NCBI GenBank assembly: GCA_027485675.1
Contig: JAIXQP010000005.1
Location: 1 to 64,000, forward strand
DNA length: 64,000 bases
Direction: 5' to 3'
Source: Terriglobales bacterium
GTDB lineage: Bacteria > Acidobacteriota > Terriglobia > Bryobacterales > Bryobacteraceae
In this document: in pieces, positions 48,298-56,471 of the stretch
Layout of the letters: every line of letters starts with the position of its first letter
Position numbering within the stretch: position 1 is the stretch's first letter
Translations under genes and position numbers: made by a program
Notes under the pieces: generated by a model
Database searches by the model: none
Seen by the model: the letters and a program-made list of their open reading frames with translations, nothing else
What the model was told of the DNA's origin: nothing

Positions 48298-49736
48298 AGG
48301 TCTATCTCGTCGGCGCCGGGCCGGGCGATCCCGGCCTGCTGACGATCAAAGGCCGCGAAGTCCTCGCCCGCGCCGACGTCATCCTGCATGACCACCTCGC
48401 CAGCGACGCCGTGCTCGACTTTGCCTCCCCCACCGCCGAGCGCATCTACGTCGGCAAGAAGAAAGCGGACCACGCCATGCCGCAGGAAGAGATCGCCCGC
48501 CTCATGGTCGGCCACGCCCGCGCCGGCCATCTCGTCGTCCGGCTCAAAGGCGGCGACCCGCTCATCTTCGGCCGGGGCGGGGAAGAGATGGAGGCGCTTG
48601 TCGAAGCCGGCATCCCCTACGAAATCGTCCCCGGCGTCACCGCCGCCCTCGGCATCGCCGCCTACTCCGGCGTCCCGCTCACCCATCGCGACCACACCAG
48701 CGCCGTCACCTTCGTCACCGGCCACAAGCCCGAACAGATCGACTGGTCCCGCCTCGGCCACGCCGAAACGCTCGTCATCTATATGGGGCTCACCGCCATC
48801 GGTGAAATCTCCGCCCGGCTCATCGCCGCCGGCCGCGACCCCGCCACCCCCGCCATGGCCGTCCGCTGGGGCACCCGCCCCAATCAGCAGACCATCGTCG
48901 CCACCCTAGCCGATCTGCCCGCGCAGATCGCCGCGGCGCAGATGCGCCCGCCCGCCTCCGTCGTCATCGGCGAAGTGGTCGCCCTCCGCGAAAAGTTGAA
49001 CTGGTTCGAAAAACTGCCCCTCTTCGGCCAGCGCATCGTCACCACGCGCGCCGGCATGGCCGACCCCCTCCGCGCCCTCGGCGCCGAAGTCTTCGAACTC
49101 CCCGCCATTGAAATCCGCCCACCCCAGGACCCCGCGCCGCTTGCCGCCGCCATTGCGCAATTGGCCACCTACGATTGGCTGATCTTCACGAGCGCCAACG
49201 GCGTCCGCGGCTTCCTCGCCGCGCTCGATGCGAGCCCCGTCGATCTCCGCCAACTCCGCGCCCGCCTCTGCGCCATCGGCCCGGCCACTGCGGCCGCGCT
49301 CACGGCGCTCCATCTCAAGGTCGATGTCATCCCCGAAGAGTACGTCGCCGAAAGCCTTGTGGCCGCCCTCGAAAAGTTCGACCTCGCCGGCAAACGCATC
49401 CTGCTGCCTCGCGCCGCCGTCGCCCGCGATGTCGCGCCCATTGCCCTCGGCGAACGCGGCGCCCACGTCGATGTTGTCGAAGCTTATTACACCGCCGTCC
49501 CCCCCACCGACCTCTCCGCCGTCGCTGCCGCCGACTGGGTCACCTTTACGAGTTCCAGCACCGTCAAAAACTTCCTGGCTTTAGGCGGCGGCCGCCTGCT
49601 CGACGCCGGCGCCCGCATCGCCTCCATCGGCCCAGTGACCAGCGCCACCGTTAGGCAACACGGCTACGATGTCTCGGTCGAAGCCCGCGAGTTCACCATT
49701 CCCGGCCTAATCGCAGCGCTGACGACGCCTAGCTGA
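48294..49736 (+). CDS. cobA/hemD: Fused uroporphyrinogen-III methyltransferase and uroporphyrinogen-III synthase
   Basis: A 480-residue two-domain enzyme. Residues 1-245 are the SAM methyltransferase (SUMT: 'VGAGPGDPGLLT', 'RLKGGDPLIFGRGGEE', 'PGVTAA'), which makes precorrin-2 for siroheme and B12. Residues 250-480 are uroporphyrinogen-III synthase (HemD: 'FGQRIVTTRA', 'TFTSSSTVKNF'). HemD makes the substrate that the first domain methylates, so the fusion channels flux to siroheme. The last 8 nt overlap the minus-strand gene of the YcaO locus. Confidence 0.93.
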   Translation: MKVYLVGAGPGDPGLLTIKGREVLARADVILHDHLASDAVLDFASPTAERIYVGKKKADHAMPQEEIARLMVGHARAGHLVVRLKGGDPLIFGRGGEEMEALVEAGIPYEIVPGVTAALGIAAYSGVPLTHRDHTSAVTFVTGHKPEQIDWSRLGHAETLVIYMGLTAIGEISARLIAAGRDPATPAMAVRWGTRPNQQTIVATLADLPAQIAAAQMRPPASVVIGEVVALREKLNWFEKLPLFGQRIVTTRAGMADPLRALGAEVFELPAIEIRPPQDPAPLAAAIAQLATYDWLIFTSANGVRGFLAALDASPVDLRQLRARLCAIGPATAAALTALHLKVDVIPEEYVAESLVAALEKFDLAGKRILLPRAAVARDVAPIALGERGAHVDVVEAYYTAVPPTDLSAVAAADWVTFTSSSTVKNFLALGGGRLLDAGARIASIGPVTSATVRQHGYDVSVEAREFTIPGLIAALTTPS

Positions 49737-50190
49737 TTTGTACAGTCACGTCGGTGGAATTGCTCAGGGCCGCCACCAGGTCCGCCAATCCAGTGTGCAT
49801 CACTAAGCTGGGGATTCCGGCGAGTGATCGGCTTGTAATCATTACTCCAGCGCCGCCCGCGATCCCTGCGGCTTGGCCGCTGGCGGCGTCCCGCGGGGAT
49901 TTGATTGAGACGAGCGTGTTTTCAAGCGGTATGCCGAGCGCGCCTTGGGGGCGGGCCGTTGCGTCGAGGTGGTCACTGTAGGCGTCGATCGGGTTCCCTG
50001 GGTACGTGTAGCCTCGGGCCGGACTCAGTAGAACAATATCGCCCCAAACGACATTGTGCTCTGCTCGGGCGACCCGATAAGCTCCCGACGCCAGCGTCAA
50101 GTTGGACGGGCTCTTTTGCAAGCTCCCCAAGAAGCTCCTGCTGCCAATCTGCCCCGTCAAGTGCGTGCCAACGATCCTGATCTCACTCAT
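49729..50190 (-). CDS. Paralogue A flanking YcaO-TfuA; candidate substrate or partner
   Basis: A 153-residue protein with no recognised domain. I start it at the ATG of MSEIRIVG, with AGGAG 7 nt upstream. It shares with the protein at 52508-52897 an N-terminal 'SEIR..G..L.G.IG.RSF', a middle 'WGDI.LL.P', then 'SPRD.ASGQ', 'IT.RS' and 'SLVM..GL.DL', and the ending 'VQ' plus Ile/Val and Ser/Thr. It has no cysteine, no signal peptide and no membrane helix. A glycine/alanine-rich stretch follows SPRDAASGQ. It is divergent from ycaO across 93 bp. Being a substrate is inference from position alone. Confidence 0.7.
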   Translation of the reverse strand: MSEIRIVGTHLTGQIGSRSFLGSLQKSPSNLTLASGAYRVARAEHNVVWGDIVLLSPARGYTYPGNPIDAYSDHLDATARPQGALGIPLENTLVSIKSPRDAASGQAAGIAGGAGVMITSRSLAGIPSLVMHTGLADLVAALSNSTDVTVQIS

Positions 50191-50283
50191 TACCGGTCTC
50201 CTGACACGCAACTCGTGATATTCCCGCCAAAGAGCTCATTCGCAAATCGATGAGGCGTTTCCGCCGGGAATTTCGAGGTAGGT

Positions 50284-51474
50284 GTGTCGCTCCCTCTCAG
50301 CCGCATGCAAAAACAGTTCACCACCGGCACCCACCGAGCGGTCGCTCCCGGCGAGACCCTGGCCCGCATCAAGCCATTCTTCGCCGAGATCGGCATCACT
50401 CGCCTTGCCAACGTCACTGGACTCGACTCGATCGGCATCCCGGTCGCCCAGGCGGTCCGGCCAAACTCGAAATCACTCTCCGTGTCCCAGGGCAAAGGGG
50501 CCACGCTCGATTGCGCATTGGTTTCCGCCGCCATGGAGTCCATCGAGGGCTACCACGCCGAGCAGATCTCCGGTCCTGTCCATATCGCGAGCTATCAGGA
50601 TCTGAGCCGACGGTCCTTTGCTCTGGCCGATCCCTACCGCCTGCCCGCGAATCAGGCAATTTCGTTCCGGCCGGACCGGCCCATCGCCTGGATTGAAGGC
50701 TACGACTGGACCCACCGGGGACCCGTCTGGGCGCCGTTCGATCTTGTTCATTTGGACTTCACCGTGGGCCGTCGCGTGCTGGACAGCGGCTTCGAGCCCA
50801 GTTCCTCCGGCCTCGCTTCCGGCAATCATCTCCTCGAAGCACTCAGCCACGCCCTTTGTGAGTCCATTGAACGCGACTCGATTGCCGCGTGCGATCCTAG
50901 CGACCCCACGTCGCGCCAACGAAGAAAGGTTGCCCTGTCCTCTGTGGACGAACCCGCCTGCCGTCAAGTCCTCGAACAGTTCCGGTCGGCCGGCATCCGG
51001 GTCACCGTTTGGGACAACACGTCCGCCCTCGGCGTGCCCTGCTTTTCTGCGGAGATCGATGAGCCCGACGCAGGCCCGTTCCGGCGCGTTCGGCGAGCTG
51101 GGGGCAGTGGCTGCCACCCCTCCCGCTCCATCGCTTTGCTTCGTGCCTTAACCGAAGCCGCTCAATCCCGGTTGACTTACATCGCCGGGTCCCGGGACGA
51201 TATGACGTTCGACCCGAGTGAAAGGCCCTCGATGTTCGAAGGTGCGGGCGGCGAACCTCCCGCCGCAGTAAGTTACTCCTCCATTCCGGATATGAACTTC
51301 CCGACGATCGACGAGGATGTCCAATGGCTGGTGAGCCAGTTGCAAGCCTGCGGTTTTGATCAGGTGATCGTGTTCGATCTCACGATCCCCGCATTTGGCA
51401 TCCCCGTGGTGCGGGTGTTGATCCCCGGCCTCCAGACCGAAAAGCGCTCTGTCACCCTGAGAGACAGCCGATGA
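50284..51474 (+). CDS. YcaO-domain ATP-dependent peptide backbone-modifying enzyme
   Basis: A 396-residue YcaO protein. ATP/Mg ligands match the family: Ser81-Glu85-Glu88 in 'SAAMESIEGYHAE', Glu185/Glu193/Glu196 in 'LLEALSHALCESIERD', and 'LRALTEAAQSRL...RDD' near 286-305. YcaO enzymes activate the backbone amide oxygen with ATP to make azolines, macroamidines or, with TfuA, thioamides. The proline-rich C-terminal tail of azoline-type YcaOs is absent ('VTLRDSR' ends it). No cyclodehydratase partner or dehydrogenase is nearby. GTG start with GAGGT upstream; overlaps tfuA by 4 nt. Confidence 0.9.
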   Translation: MSLPLSRMQKQFTTGTHRAVAPGETLARIKPFFAEIGITRLANVTGLDSIGIPVAQAVRPNSKSLSVSQGKGATLDCALVSAAMESIEGYHAEQISGPVHIASYQDLSRRSFALADPYRLPANQAISFRPDRPIAWIEGYDWTHRGPVWAPFDLVHLDFTVGRRVLDSGFEPSSSGLASGNHLLEALSHALCESIERDSIAACDPSDPTSRQRRKVALSSVDEPACRQVLEQFRSAGIRVTVWDNTSALGVPCFSAEIDEPDAGPFRRVRRAGGSGCHPSRSIALLRALTEAAQSRLTYIAGSRDDMTFDPSERPSMFEGAGGEPPAAVSYSSIPDMNFPTIDEDVQWLVSQLQACGFDQVIVFDLTIPAFGIPVVRVLIPGLQTEKRSVTLRDSR

Positions 51475-52511
51475 GATGGATCGTTTTCTCGGGGCCGTCG
51501 CTTCCTGCCGCCGAGATCGAAGCGCTGTTGCCGGGCGCGACAGCGCTGCCCCCGGCCGAAAGGGGCGATCTCTACCTGGCCGCCCAGGAGCGGCCCGACG
51601 CCATCGGATTGATCGACGGCTACTTCGAACAACGCCTCTCGGTATGGCATAAGGAGATTCTCTGGGCGATGGAAGCCGGCATCGCCGTCTACGGGGCGAG
51701 CAGCATGGGCGCACTGCGCGCCGCGGAGTTGGCGGCGTTTGGCATGCGTGGAGTCGGTGCCATCTTTGAGAAGTTCCACTCCGGGGAGTGGCTCGACGAT
51801 GATGAGGTGGCCGTCAGCCACGCCACCGCCGAGTTCGATTACCGGTCCGGGTCCGAGGCGCTAGCCAACATCCGGTTCACCTTGGAACAGGCCCGGCAGG
51901 CGGGCGTGATAATCGCCGCCGAGCAGGAAAGGTATATAGCACTAGCGAAAAGCTGGTTCTACCCCGTGCGGACCTACGCCGCGCTGTTAGAAGCGATGCC
52001 GCACCCGGCGCTGGCCGCCTGGCTCCCGGCCAATCGCCTCGATCAGAAGCGGGCCGACGCCCAGTTGATGCTCCGCGAGATGGCCTCGGCGGAGCCGCAC
52101 CGGCCCGAGTTCGTTCTCGAGCAAACCATGTTCTGGGACCACCTGCGCCAGGAGCTCCAGCGCGTGCCGATCTCGGAAGCCGATCGAAAGGTACTGGCCA
52201 CCGTCAACGATGCCCCGGAACTGCGGACCGCCGCTGTTGGCTGGTGGCTCGCGCGGCACGAACTCGCGGGTCCACCGTCGATTTTCGAGGCGAACCAAAA
52301 GTTCTGCGATCGGCACGGACTCACTTCGCCGGAAGCCGTGCAGCGCTGGCTAGCCGATAATCACTATCGCCCGGAGGATCTGAACGCGTTGTTGACGGCG
52401 GCCGCGCGGGCGGCCCGGGCCGAGCAGTCCGCCGGATGCGCCCTCGAGGAAGTTCTCCTGCAGTATCTCCGCTGGAGTGGCGAATACCAGCACCGATTGC
52501 GGAATGCCTAG
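51471..52511 (+). CDS. tfuA: TfuA-domain protein
   Basis: A 346-residue protein with the TfuA domain at its N-terminus: 'VWHKEILWAM' (58-67), 'YGASSMGALRAAEL' (74-87) and 'DDDEVAV' (109-115). TfuA partners YcaO in thioamide formation (thioviridamide-type peptides and the McrA glycine in methanogens), probably handling the sulfur donor. The C-terminal 200 residues are an extra helical region I do not recognise, longer than the minimal domain. Coupled to ycaO (ATGA), and its stop overlaps the convergent paralogue B by 4 nt (CTAG). Confidence 0.9.
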   Translation: MRWIVFSGPSLPAAEIEALLPGATALPPAERGDLYLAAQERPDAIGLIDGYFEQRLSVWHKEILWAMEAGIAVYGASSMGALRAAELAAFGMRGVGAIFEKFHSGEWLDDDEVAVSHATAEFDYRSGSEALANIRFTLEQARQAGVIIAAEQERYIALAKSWFYPVRTYAALLEAMPHPALAAWLPANRLDQKRADAQLMLREMASAEPHRPEFVLEQTMFWDHLRQELQRVPISEADRKVLATVNDAPELRTAAVGWWLARHELAGPPSIFEANQKFCDRHGLTSPEAVQRWLADNHYRPEDLNALLTAAARAARAEQSAGCALEEVLLQYLRWSGEYQHRLRNA

Positions 52512-52897
52512 GTCACCTGCACCACGACGTCGTCGGCGCCCCGGATCGCTTGAATCAGGTCGCCTAACCCGTCCAACATGACCAGGCTGGAGACGTCACT
52601 GATCGACCGGCCAGTGATCACAATTCCAGAGGGTTGCCCCGAAGCCGGGTCCCGTGGGGACATAATCGTGAAAAGCGGCGTATTGTCCCACCCCTCAATC
52701 AGCCGAACGGTTGCCGGGCCTTGGGATGGCGTGAGGAGCAAGATATCGCCCCACTTCAAGCTGTTTCCAGCGGCCGGCACGGGTTGAGAGCCTGGGACGA
52801 TGGCAAAGCCAGCCGGATTCCGGCGCAGCGTCGCCGAAAAGCTCCTCTCGCCAATCCGTCCACTCAAATAACCGCCACTAGTCCTGATTTCACTCAC
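52508..52897 (-). CDS. Paralogue B flanking YcaO-TfuA; candidate substrate or partner
   Basis: A 129-residue homologue of the protein at 49729-50190. The GTG start is chosen because AGGGAG lies 9 nt upstream and the product then lines up exactly with paralogue A at SEIR; an ATG at 52906 touches the ribosome site. Relative to A it lacks about 14 residues in the middle and 5 after SPRD.ASGQ, and the rest aligns by eye throughout. No cysteine, signal peptide or membrane helix. It converges on tfuA. Function unknown. Confidence 0.7.
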   Translation of the reverse strand: MSEIRTSGGYLSGRIGERSFSATLRRNPAGFAIVPGSQPVPAAGNSLKWGDILLLTPSQGPATVRLIEGWDNTPLFTIMSPRDPASGQPSGIVITGRSISDVSSLVMLDGLGDLIQAIRGADDVVVQVT

Positions 52898-52999
52898 TGT
52901 GGGCATCTCCCTAGCACCCATCTCGTTGGGGTTCGTTCGCCCGGCTCAAACTTTCTTGCAGCCCTTGTCGATTTTCGCCACACTCATTCGTTATAGGGC

Positions 53000-53338
53000 A
53001 TGAGTCAATTTCTTCTCCTCCTTCACGAACCGGCGGATTCGCCGTTCCTTTCAATGAGCCCTGCCGAGATGCAGGCCGTCATCGAGCGCTACTCGGCCTG
53101 GTCCGCCAAGCTGGGTGCTGAGGGCCGCATCGCCGGCGGCAACAAGCTCAAGGACGGTTCCGCCCGGCACCTCACCAAGCTCGGGGTCATCGACGGTCCG
53201 TACCCGGAAACCAAAGAGATCATCGGTGGCTACTTCCTCATTCAAGCGGCCAGCTATGACGAAGCGGTGGAAATCGCTCTCTCTTGCCCCCATCTCGACT
53301 TCGGCCGCATCGAAGTCCGCGAGATCGAACGCCTGTAA
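53000..53338 (+). CDS. DGPF/YCII-family protein
   Basis: A 112-residue protein with the YCII/DGPF fold; the signature reads 'DGPYPETKEIIGGYFLIQAASYDEA'. The biochemical role is not known. These genes are typical neighbours of ECF42-type sigma factors, and here the sigma gene starts 3 nt after its stop, so it is a likely partner or target. Confidence 0.88.
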   Translation: MSQFLLLLHEPADSPFLSMSPAEMQAVIERYSAWSAKLGAEGRIAGGNKLKDGSARHLTKLGVIDGPYPETKEIIGGYFLIQAASYDEAVEIALSCPHLDFGRIEVREIERL

Positions 53339-53341
53339 CCC

Positions 53342-54325
53342 ATGCAGGAACTCGTCGAAAATCTCTTTCGGCGGGAAGCGGGCCGGATGGTCGCGTCGCT
53401 CACGCGCTCGTTCGGCCCGGGCAATCTCTCTTTAGCCGAAGACGCCGTGCAGGAAGCGCTCATCCGCGCCCTCCGCGTGTGGCCCTACCGCGGCGTTCCG
53501 CCCAACCCCGCCGCCTGGCTGCACACCGCCGCTAGGCACTACGCCCTGGATCAGATCCGCCGCGCCGCCAAGCAGCCCGGCCTCGAACCGCTCCCGCTCA
53601 GCGAGCCGCCGTCGATCGACGACACGCTCCAACTCATCCTCCTCTGCTGCCATCCGGCGATTCCGCCCGAAAGCCATGTGGCGTTGATCCTCAAGACGGT
53701 GAGCGGCTTCAGTGTCGCCGAGATCGCCCGGGCTTTCCTCTCGCCGCCGGAGACCATTGCCCAGCGCCTCGTGCGCGCCAAGCGCATCATTCGCGAGCAG
53801 GGTTTGCAGCCCAACCCGGACTGTCTCGAAGCGGTCCACGCCGCGCTTTATCTGATGTTCAACGCGGGCTACCCGGCTGGTGGAGAGCACTGTGAAGAGG
53901 CCATCCGGCTCACCGAGTGTCTGCTGGACGCGGGCCTAGGCACGGCGGATACGCAAGCGCTCCGCGCGCTCTTTTATTTCCATGCCGCCCGCTTCCCCCG
54001 GCCCGTTGCGCCCTACCGCGCCGTGCTCGGTTACCGCGCTCTCGAAGCCGCGATGCAGGCCTCCGCGCTGAGCCCCTGGCACCTCGAAGCCGGCATCGCC
54101 GCCGCCCACCTCTGGCGCCCCATCGACTGGCCGCAAATCGTAATGCTCTATAGCAATTTACACGACGTGAAGCCGACGGCCATCGTTCGCCTCAACTGGG
54201 CCGTCGCCCTCTCCCAGGCCGGAGAAAATGAAAAGGCCCGCGCCATGCTCGCTGCGATCGCCGCCAGCGGCGAACTCAACGGCTACGCGCCCTTCGAAGC
54301 GACCGTCCGCGCGGGCCTTTTGTGA
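53342..54325 (+). CDS. ECF sigma factor, ECF42/DUF6596 type, short at the C-terminus
   Basis: A 327-residue sigma factor: region 2 (about 10-80, 'AEDAVQEALIRAL'), region 4 ('ILKTVSGFSVAEIARAFLSPPETIAQRLVRAK', about 112-143 in two blocks) and the TPR-like extension of the ECF42/DUF6596 group ('GIAAAHLWRPIDWPQIVMLY', 'RLNWAVALSQ'). Family members run to about 400 residues and end with another helix pair after 'RADLLRRLG'. Here the chain stops at 'ATVRAGLL'. No anti-sigma gene is present, as usual for this group. Confidence 0.85.
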   Translation: MQELVENLFRREAGRMVASLTRSFGPGNLSLAEDAVQEALIRALRVWPYRGVPPNPAAWLHTAARHYALDQIRRAAKQPGLEPLPLSEPPSIDDTLQLILLCCHPAIPPESHVALILKTVSGFSVAEIARAFLSPPETIAQRLVRAKRIIREQGLQPNPDCLEAVHAALYLMFNAGYPAGGEHCEEAIRLTECLLDAGLGTADTQALRALFYFHAARFPRPVAPYRAVLGYRALEAAMQASALSPWHLEAGIAAAHLWRPIDWPQIVMLYSNLHDVKPTAIVRLNWAVALSQAGENEKARAMLAAIAASGELNGYAPFEATVRAGLL

Positions 54326-54330
54326 TTGAT

Positions 54331-54801
54331 TCAAAGCCTTGTTCCCACGATCGAATCCACCACCAGAGGGAATACGCCGAAGGCAAGATTCACCGCTCGA
54401 ATGCGCCCCGCGCGACGACGGTAGTGATGGAGCGCGGAGCGAGCCAGGGAAACGAAATCAGAACCTTTCGGGCTGCTCCCTTGTTGGGACGGCAGGCTCC
54501 ACCAAAGTGTCAGGGCGGTGAAGACGCCATGCAGGACGATTCCTGCGTGGGCCGCCAGCCCGGATCCCTGGACAATGACCGCAGGTGGATGAGCGGCCAC
54601 CAGAGAGAGGTTCAGCGCGATGAGCGCGGTCACGCCTCCGACCAACGGCCGATGTTGTGGGCCGTACCAGTGACGACTGAGATTCGCACCGCCACCCGAG
54701 GGTTTCGCGAGATCGTCGATCAGGTCTCCGGCGAATCAGAGCATAACCGCTGACATCCAGAACGACCAAGCGAGCACAACTGTGATCAGCGGTATCAACA
54801 T
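54331..54801 (-). pseudogene. Four-helix membrane protein interrupted by an in-frame TGA
   Basis: From the ATG at 54801 the frame reads 'MLIPLITVVLAWSFWMSAVML', meets TGA at 54736-54738 (codon 22), and continues in the same frame as a coherent membrane protein ('FAGDLIDDL', 'RPLVGGVTALIALNLSL', 'LHGVFTALTLWWSL', 'NLAFGVFPLVVDSIV') to 54331, 156 codons in all. The stop falls at the end of the first helix, so function is likely lost unless a start after it is used; no good one is seen. Selenocysteine is not supported by any known family. No ribosome site precedes the ATG. Confidence 0.5.
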
Positions 54802-54839
54802 TACTATCTATTCTAAGTCTTGGCTTGCAGGGAACTCGA

Positions 54840-55346
54840 TCAGACGCCAGCGGCTCGTAATATCGAAAGCCCTCCTGGGGTGAGGGAGAACGCCATAGTC
54901 GCGGCGCTGAAAACAAGTGCGCGAAGCCTGGTTTTTCCTACCGAGTACATGGCCAGTTGAAGGAGCAAGCCGAAATAAGGGACTCCCCCAACGATGGGTC
55001 GGGCAGGTTCCTTCATGAGCAAGGTCTTTCGGACAAAGCCTATGCCTAGAATCAAATAAAGCAGACTGGCGAGGATTGAGGTGTAAGTGCCGTGCGCCTG
55101 GCTGGCGCCAAAAGAACCGACAATAAGCGCCAAAAAACAAGCGATGCTCCCGCAAAGAATGCCAACCGGAATGCCTATGAACAGCTTTGCCCAGCGGGAT
55201 CTTCCCTCAAGGGCAGGGAAATGTCCGCGTGTTCTCAGTTTCCCATCCAGTTCGAACTCTAGAAACATGACGAACATGTGCATCCACATTCCCCAGGAGA
55301 CTACTGTCAGAATCAACACGATAAAGATTGCCAGAGTTAGAGACAT
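54840..55346 (-). CDS. Four-helix membrane protein, unknown
   Basis: A 168-residue protein with about four membrane helices (near 4-27, 57-80, 88-106, 120-150) and a charged loop 'FELDGKLRTRGHFPALEGRSR' split by the membrane boundary. No family recognised. GC and third-position bias are visibly lower than in the flanking genes, suggesting acquired DNA. It lies just upstream of the interrupted membrane gene on the same strand. Confidence 0.6.
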   Translation of the reverse strand: MSLTLAIFIVLILTVVSWGMWMHMFVMFLEFELDGKLRTRGHFPALEGRSRWAKLFIGIPVGILCGSIACFLALIVGSFGASQAHGTYTSILASLLYLILGIGFVRKTLLMKEPARPIVGGVPYFGLLLQLAMYSVGKTRLRALVFSAATMAFSLTPGGLSILRAAGV

Positions 55347-55739
55347 ACCATGTAGCCCAGTGCCCTCTTGATCAACCTAGCTCATCGCCTTGAAGGGCGA
55401 GATCCAGGTGGGGTAGGTAAACGTCTCCTGCGGAAGTCGACGCCTTTGCATGAGCACCCCCTCTCTATTGTACGGATCCAGCTATTCGGTCGAATTCGCC
55501 ATCTCCGCTCCGGTCAATCCCAGACCAGATCGTTCGTCGTCACCCAAGCAAAGGCTACCCGCGTAGACTGCGCTGCAATACGCATGTTCTGCCGCTGCCA
55601 ATACTTAACGAGACAACGGAGGGCCTGGTCCACAAATTAATTGTGGTGGAGGTCCGAACGAACGCATGCAACGTCAGCGGTCCAGAGACCAGTCCCATTT
55701 CATCGACCGAATTGTTGCGAAGAGCGATACCATGAGGTC
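55347..55739. other. 393-bp stretch without a supported gene
   Basis: Lower-GC sequence between the divergent membrane protein gene and the ACP-like protein gene. A 90-codon plus-strand frame (55368-55640) has no ribosome site and no domain. A small hairpin (ccacaa-attaa-ttgtgg, 55630-55646) is present. It probably holds two divergent promoters; none was identified. Confidence 0.5.
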
Positions 55740-56471
55740 ATGGCAGTGGCGATCGATCCTGGTGTTGCCGTAGTTTTGGAGCGGGTCGAAGAGTCCTTCG
55801 GAATTCAGTTCCGTCCAGGGGAGCTAAACGACGAATCGTGCTTTTCCGACTTGTGCGCTGCGGTCATCGCTCACTTGACGCAGACCAAGACGGACAGATG
55901 CTTCACTAGCATTGTCTTCTGGCGACTGCGGCGAGGATGCGTTGAGAGTTTTGGAACTCTCAGGTCCGAGGTAAGGCCTTGGACACCCACTGATCTCATC
56001 CTGCCCCGCTCGGGCCGTCGCCAAGCTTGGCATCGGCTGGCAGAGTCGACCGGCCTCAAATTGCCTGCCTTGGAGTATTCTTCTGGTGTTGCCAGCTTCA
56101 TCTTTTTGGGTGGAGCCGTAAGTGCTACTGCGCTGACTATTCCGTTCGCCTATGATTGGGCGCACTTAGCTTCGTTGTTAGTCTCGTTCCCATTGAGCCA
56201 CTACTTACTCTTTCGGCTATGTCGGCCCTTTGCGAACCAGCTTTCCGCACAGAGTGTGACCATAGGCGATCTAGCCAAGGCCGCCGTTGGACTCAACTAC
56301 GGCAAGCTAGCTCAGGAGCTTGGAGGAGTCTCGCGCGAGCAGGAATTGCTGGACGCAATCCGTCATGTGGTCGCTGACTTGATCGACATTCGCCCGGAAA
56401 TCTTCAGGAGTGAAAATCCCCGCCTGATCGATCTGGAGGACGCGAACGACGGCTTCCGTGCGGAAGTCTAA
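55740..56471 (+). CDS. Unknown membrane protein with ACP-like ends
   Basis: A 243-residue protein. The N-terminus ('VEESFGIQFRPGELND', then 'FSDLCAAVIAHL') and the C-terminus resemble acyl-carrier-protein helices, though no DSL serine site is seen. Two membrane helices lie at about 118-160, and the segment 'RPWTPTDLILPRSGRRQAWHRL' (middle part 'LILPRSGRR') recalls hypothetical planctomycete/acidobacterial proteins. Start is ATG 55740 or GTG 55746. Base usage is unlike the neighbours. Function unknown. Confidence 0.5.
   Translation: MAVAIDPGVAVVLERVEESFGIQFRPGELNDESCFSDLCAAVIAHLTQTKTDRCFTSIVFWRLRRGCVESFGTLRSEVRPWTPTDLILPRSGRRQAWHRLAESTGLKLPALEYSSGVASFIFLGGAVSATALTIPFAYDWAHLASLLVSFPLSHYLLFRLCRPFANQLSAQSVTIGDLAKAAVGLNYGKLAQELGGVSREQELLDAIRHVVADLIDIRPEIFRSENPRLIDLEDANDGFRAEV

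Noticed and set aside
49729-52897. Classical azole (thiazole/oxazole) RiPP cluster
   Set aside because: No flavin dehydrogenase, no cyclodehydratase partner domain, no cysteine in the candidate substrates, and a TfuA gene is present instead.
54736-54738. Selenocysteine at the in-frame TGA
   Set aside because: No known selenoprotein family fits, the codon falls in a membrane helix, and I saw no SECIS-like hairpin just after it; a nonsense mutation is simpler.
54458-54916. 152-codon minus-strand frame
   Set aside because: Arginine-rich and without domain; the overlapping interrupted frame reads as a coherent membrane protein instead.
55368-55640. 90-codon plus-strand frame
   Set aside because: No ribosome site, no recognisable pattern, amino-acid composition looks random.
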